Positions 60,461 through 64,000 of a stretch of 64,000 nucleotides of DNA are shown here, in pieces. Location of the stretch: positions 310,001 to 374,000 of the forward strand of contig NZ_JOHR01000007.1 of NCBI RefSeq assembly GCF_000719775.1, read 5' to 3'. Source of the stretch: Streptomyces sp. NRRL F-5135. GTDB taxonomy: Bacteria; Actinomycetota; Actinomycetes; Streptomycetales; Streptomycetaceae. How positions within the stretch are numbered: the first letter of the stretch is position 1; each line of letters opens with the position of its first letter. The position numbers were made by a program, and so were the translations under genes. The notes under the pieces are model-generated. The model had not been told where the DNA came from, did no database searches, and saw only the letters and a program-made list of their open reading frames with translations.

Positions 60461-63400
60461 GCCCGGCGTGGTCCGGATCCGCCGGTCCGAGCAGGGCGGC
60501 GGCTTCCTCCAGGGTGAGGCCGCCGCCCTCGGTGCGCGCCGTTTCGAACGCCTCGTCACTGAGGACGGCCCGGACGGTCGCGACGGCCCGTTCCCTGACG
60601 TGCCGTTCCATGTAGGTGCGGACGTGGCCGGTGGGCAGCAGCGCCTCGTGGGCACCGACCAGCCGGGCGGCGTCCCACGCGCGGTCGGCGTCCCGCCCTC
60701 GGTCGGCGTCGCGCCCTCGGGCAGGGTCCCGTCTTCCGTCGGCGTCCGACCCTCCGTCAGCGTCGCGGTCCTCGCGGAGGCCGGGGGCGGGCCGGTCGGC
60801 TGCCAGGCCGCCCAGGGCCCACGCGGCCGTCATCAGCTGGCCGACGGCCAGTTCCGGGGCGATCAACCGCGACAGCGGCGCCCGTGCTTGCACCAGCGCC
60901 TCGCGGACGCCGGCCAGCGCCGTCGCGTACTGCCCCTCCTCACAGTCCAGCCAGGCGACGTGCCCCTTCATCATGCCGACGAAGAGAGCCAGCGTCTCGC
61001 CTCTGAACACCTCCAGCAACGTCCGCATGTGCTGCCTCGCCTCGGCCACGCGTCCCGTGCAGCCCAGCCAGACCGTCAGGAAGAGGCGGGCGACGAGCAG
61101 GCTCTGATGGGCCTCGTCCCCGCCCTCCTCCAGCAGTTCCCGGATGAGGCGTTCGCCCTCCTCGCCCCGGCCCCTCTCGAACAGGGTCCCCGCCACCCGC
61201 GTCCGCAACAGGATGACCTGGCTGCGCGCCCCGAGTCCGTCCGCATGGCCGATGGCCGCCGCGTAGTCCTCCGCGGCGAGGGCGTGGTCGCCGCCGCGCT
61301 CCCTGGCCTCGCCCCGGGCGGAGAGCGCCTCCGCCGCGCCCCAGGCGTCGCCGAGCCGCTCGTAGATCTCCAGGCTGCGATCGGCGTCGCGGCCCGCGTC
61401 GCCGGCCCACATAAGCCGGTTCGCCAGCACGTTCGCCCGGGCCTGCAGCGCACCGGCGAGCTCCCAGTCGTACCCCAGTTCCGCGCAGGCGCGCACGGTC
61501 TCGTCCAAGACGTGCCGCAGCAGTTCGTCGTCGCCGGTGAGCATCACCGCGTAGAGCCAGAGGCTCCCGGGGAACCGGCAGGTCTGCGGCAGGCCGGGGC
61601 GGTAGACCAGGACGACCGTGCGCAGCCATGCCCGCCGGGCGGGCGTGGTCCAGCCGTCCTCCTGGTGGTTCATGGTGGCCACTTCGATCAGCCGCACCTG
61701 GCGCCGGGCCTCCTGGAGCACGTCGGGCGCCAGGGGCGGCGGCGCGTCCGTACAGCGCGCCTCGATCGGTGGCGCGGGCTCGGCGGGCGAGGTGAACGGA
61801 TCGGGGCCGAGCGCGCTCACGGCCAGCGCCCACTGACGGGCGTCGGCGCGCAGGTCCAGCATCTGCCAGAACCAGCCGAGGGAGAGGACGAGGCACAGTC
61901 CCTCCTGCTCGTTGTGGGCGGCCACGGCGCGGCGCAGCGCGGTGCGCAGGTTCTCGTACTCCAGCTGCAACCGTGTGAGCGCGGCGCGCTGGCCCCGGCC
62001 GCGCAGCAACGGGTCGGTGGTACGGGCGAGTTCGCGGTAGTACACCAGGTGGCGGTGGGCGGCGGCGGCCCGTTCACCCGACTCGTCAAGGCGCTCGGCG
62101 GCGTACTCGGCGACGGTCTCCAGGAGCCGATAGCGCATCTCGCCGCCCGCCGAGGGGGTGGCCACGACGAGGGACTTGTCGATGAGCGAGCCCAGGAGCG
62201 CGGCGACGTCACGGTACTCGACGGGGCCCGCGGTGCCGGGGCCCGCGGTACCGCGGGTGTCCGGGGCGCTGACGGGATACGTCGGGTCGACGGAGCTTCC
62301 GACGCCGACGACCTCACCGGCGTCACCGACCTCACCGGCGTCGACGGCCGCCGCCCGGTTCTCGTACGGCGGCGGCTCCTCCTCCCGGGCACCCGGCCCG
62401 GGGCCGGCCGAAGTGCCCGCCCGGGAGTCCCCTGCCGGGCTCGGCCACGAGTCCGCGCAGATGTTCTCGGCCGCGGTGAGGTCACAGCCGCCCGCGACGA
62501 CGGAGAGCCGCCGCAGTACGGCGCGTTCCCGCGCGTCGAGCAGGTCCCAGGACCAGTCCACGACGGCCCGCAGGGTCTGCTGACGCGGCAGGACGGTCCT
62601 GCTTCCGCTGGTCAGCAGCCGGAAGCGGTCGTCGAGACGGTCCGCTATCTGACGTGGAGTCAGCATACGGAGCCGGGCGGCGGCCAGTTCGATGGCCAGC
62701 GGCAGCCCGTCCAGCCGACGGCAGATCTCCTCGACCGCGCCCGGGTCCGCGGCGGGCTCGAACCCCGGCCGCACCGCCCGGCCCCGCTCCCCGAACAGCC
62801 GGTGTGCCGGGTCCGGTGGCAGCGGCTCCACGGGGCGTACGGTCTCGCCGGGCACCCCCAGAGGTTCCCTGCTGGTCGCCAGGACGGTCAGCCCCGGGCA
62901 GTGCGTGAGCAGTTCCTGGACGAGGTCGGCGGCACCCTGTACGAGGTGTTCGCAGTTGTCGAGCAACAGGATCATGCGGCGGCGCGCACAGTGTTCGACA
63001 AGCCGTGCGAGCGGCTCGGCGGCATGCGGGTCAACGGCACGCAGTTCTCCGGCCCCCGCGCCGCGCAGCACGGTCTGCCGCGCGCCGAGCGCCGCCAGTA
63101 CGGCCTCCGGCACGGTCGACGGGTCCTCCACGGGCGCCAGTTCCGCGAGCCACACCCCGTCCGGCCACCCGTCCGCGACCCGCTCGGCGGCCTCCTGCGA
63201 GAGTCGCGTCTTCCCGGCACCGCCGGGGCCGAGCAGTGTGACGAGCCGGGACCGCCCCAGATCGTCCCGGATGGCGTCGATGTCCGCCTCCCGCCCGACG
63301 AAACTGGTCAGCCGGGCACGGAGATTGCCCGGAGGCGGTACGGCCCCGGGCCCGGGGCCGCCGACGCCCGTACCGTCCGGGGGCACGGCACCGTCCGAGT

Positions 63401-64000
63401 CCGGGGCGCCGCCCGCGCTCACGACGCCGTCCGAGTCCGGGGCACCGTCCGGGGGCGGGTCTCCGTCCCGGGCGGACCGCCCGGGACGGCCGCCGGGACC
63501 GTTCCCGCGGTCGCCGCCGTGGAGCAGGTCGGCGTGCAGCGCGCGCAGTTCGGGGCCGGGGCCCGTGCCGAGCCGGTCGGCCAGGGAACGCCGGACCTCC
63601 TCGTACGCGGCCAGGGCCTCCGCCGGGCGGGCGGCCTCGCGCAAGGCCCGTATGCGCAGGGCATGGAGCCGCTCGTCCAGCGGGAACTCGTCGCACAGCG
63701 CGGCCAGTTCGGGCAGCGCCTCGTCCGCCCGGCCCAGCGCCAGCTCGGCGGTGAGCAGGGATCGGCGGGCCTCCCCGCGACGGGTCTCCCAGCGTGCCGC
63801 CTCCGCCCCGCGGTCCGGCAGGTCGGCCAGCGCGGGCCCGGCCCACAGCCCGAGTGCCTCGTCGAGCAGCGCGGCCGCCTTCGCCGGATCGCCCTCCTCC
63901 AGCGCCCGCGCGCCCTCGCTCGCGAGCCTGCCGAAGCGGTGGAGATCCACCTCGTCCTCGTCCGCGCAGAGCCGGTAGCCGCCGTCCGCCGAGACCACGA
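60408..64000 (-). CDS. SARP/AfsR-like regulator with NB-ARC and TPR (5' end cut by window)
   Basis: The visible part is about 1197 aa. The front holds a BTAD-like domain (LIDEALGLWAGPALADLPDR-type, then ALREAARPAEALAAYEEVRR and LADRLGTGPGPELRALHADL), which in SARP proteins follows an OmpR-type DNA-binding domain outside this window. Then come a Pro/Gly/Asp-rich linker, an NB-ARC ATPase (SFVGREADIDAI; Walker A LLGPGGAGKTRL; LLLDNCEHL; VLATSREPLG) and a long TPR region. Low-complexity insertions occur near 62400 and 60700. It ends within the permease gene on the other strand (53-bp overlap). A pathway-specific or global antibiotic-type activator, target unknown. Confidence 0.88.
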   Translation of the reverse strand, partial: VVSADGGYRLCADEDEVDLHRFGRLASEGARALEEGDPAKAAALLDEALGLWAGPALADLPDRGAEAARWETRRGEARRSLLTAELALGRADEALPELAALCDEFPLDERLHALRIRALREAARPAEALAAYEEVRRSLADRLGTGPGPELRALHADLLHGGDRGNGPGGRPGRSARDGDPPPDGAPDSDGVVSAGGAPDSDGAVPPDGTGVGGPGPGAVPPPGNLRARLTSFVGREADIDAIRDDLGRSRLVTLLGPGGAGKTRLSQEAAERVADGWPDGVWLAELAPVEDPSTVPEAVLAALGARQTVLRGAGAGELRAVDPHAAEPLARLVEHCARRRMILLLDNCEHLVQGAADLVQELLTHCPGLTVLATSREPLGVPGETVRPVEPLPPDPAHRLFGERGRAVRPGFEPAADPGAVEEICRRLDGLPLAIELAAARLRMLTPRQIADRLDDRFRLLTSGSRTVLPRQQTLRAVVDWSWDLLDARERAVLRRLSVVAGGCDLTAAENICADSWPSPAGDSRAGTSAGPGPGAREEEPPPYENRAAAVDAGEVGDAGEVVGVGSSVDPTYPVSAPDTRGTAGPGTAGPVEYRDVAALLGSLIDKSLVVATPSAGGEMRYRLLETVAEYAAERLDESGERAAAAHRHLVYYRELARTTDPLLRGRGQRAALTRLQLEYENLRTALRRAVAAHNEQEGLCLVLSLGWFWQMLDLRADARQWALAVSALGPDPFTSPAEPAPPIEARCTDAPPPLAPDVLQEARRQVRLIEVATMNHQEDGWTTPARRAWLRTVVLVYRPGLPQTCRFPGSLWLYAVMLTGDDELLRHVLDETVRACAELGYDWELAGALQARANVLANRLMWAGDAGRDADRSLEIYERLGDAWGAAEALSARGEARERGGDHALAAEDYAAAIGHADGLGARSQVILLRTRVAGTLFERGRGEEGERLIRELLEEGGDEAHQSLLVARLFLTVWLGCTGRVAEARQHMRTLLEVFRGETLALFVGMMKGHVAWLDCEEGQYATALAGVREALVQARAPLSRLIAPELAVGQLMTAAWALGGLAADRPAPGLREDRDADGGSDADGRRDPARGRDADRGRDADRAWDAARLVGAHEALLPTGHVRTYMERHVRERAVATVRAVLSDEAFETARTEGGGLTLEEAAALLGPADPDHAGLRTSCGTCPPPAAPSPA

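Overview
The window is high-GC actinobacterial DNA, almost certainly a Streptomyces chromosome core. Codon third positions are strongly G/C, many starts are GTG, and intrinsic terminators are long perfect GC stems. The gene content (glnII with an OmpR-type regulator, malR/malEFG/aglA, glnE, nadE, glnA4, panB) matches, from memory, the S. coelicolor stretch between about SCO2210 and SCO2256. No rRNA, tRNA, CRISPR array or prophage was recognised.

Layout. 1-3.74 kb: two secreted glycan-degrading enzymes on the minus strand, a GH29 alpha-L-fucosidase (cut by the window edge) and a GH20 beta-hexosaminidase or lacto-N-biosidase-like enzyme with a lectin-like C-terminus. 3.9-7 kb: a small hypothetical gene, an ArsC/Spx-family protein, a secreted double-psi-barrel-like protein and a Gfo/Idh/MocA oxidoreductase. 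7-9.3 kb: nitrogen locus with a GlnR-like box, glnII, a 41-aa ORF and a glnRII-like regulator. 9.4-11.9 kb: a PepSY membrane protein with a Met/His-rich loop plus a membrane protein whose gene contains a 67-bp perfect palindrome. 12-20.4 kb: epimerase, DUF4259, a secreted DUF1996 repeat protein, a lipoprotein, a membrane-tethered sigma-like protein, TetR and DUF4230 proteins. 20.5-25 kb: a large NB-ARC/TPR ATPase, a quinone oxidoreductase and a divergent TetR gene.

25.1-33.4 kb is the maltose/maltodextrin locus. Secreted alpha-amylase makes maltodextrins, MalE-MalF-MalG imports them, the cytoplasmic GH13 alpha-glucosidase hydrolyses them, and divergent MalR (LacI family) probably represses through GCAAG/CTTGC motifs in the malE-malR gap. 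33.4-39 kb: a second quinone oxidoreductase, a PAP2-family membrane enzyme and glnE. 39-41.2 kb: a single-gene TnpB-type element with an intact RuvC/zinc-ribbon core and a long basic tail, with a hairpin over its stop codon. 41.9-46.5 kb: homocysteine S-methyltransferase, an amidohydrolase, glnA4 and a MarR regulator. 46.6-49.3 kb: a small secreted protein, a coupled DUF3105-DUF305 pair (Met/His rich) and a CBS-domain protein. 49.6-57 kb: nadE, an MFS transporter, an EEP-family membrane protein, and a TetR/DHA2 exporter pair. 57.3-64 kb: panB, a DrrAB-type ABC exporter and a SARP/AfsR-like regulator that runs off the right edge.

Two genome-wide habits stand out. Several conserved enzymes (GH29, GlnE, MalF, PanB, a TetR, the NB-ARC ATPase) carry low-complexity or tandem-repeat insertions not expected in their families. 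Many regulators and other genes have a TANNNT-like -10 box 6-8 nt before the start codon and no Shine-Dalgarno, suggesting leaderless mRNAs. Enzyme families are assigned from motifs read by eye; no database search was run.
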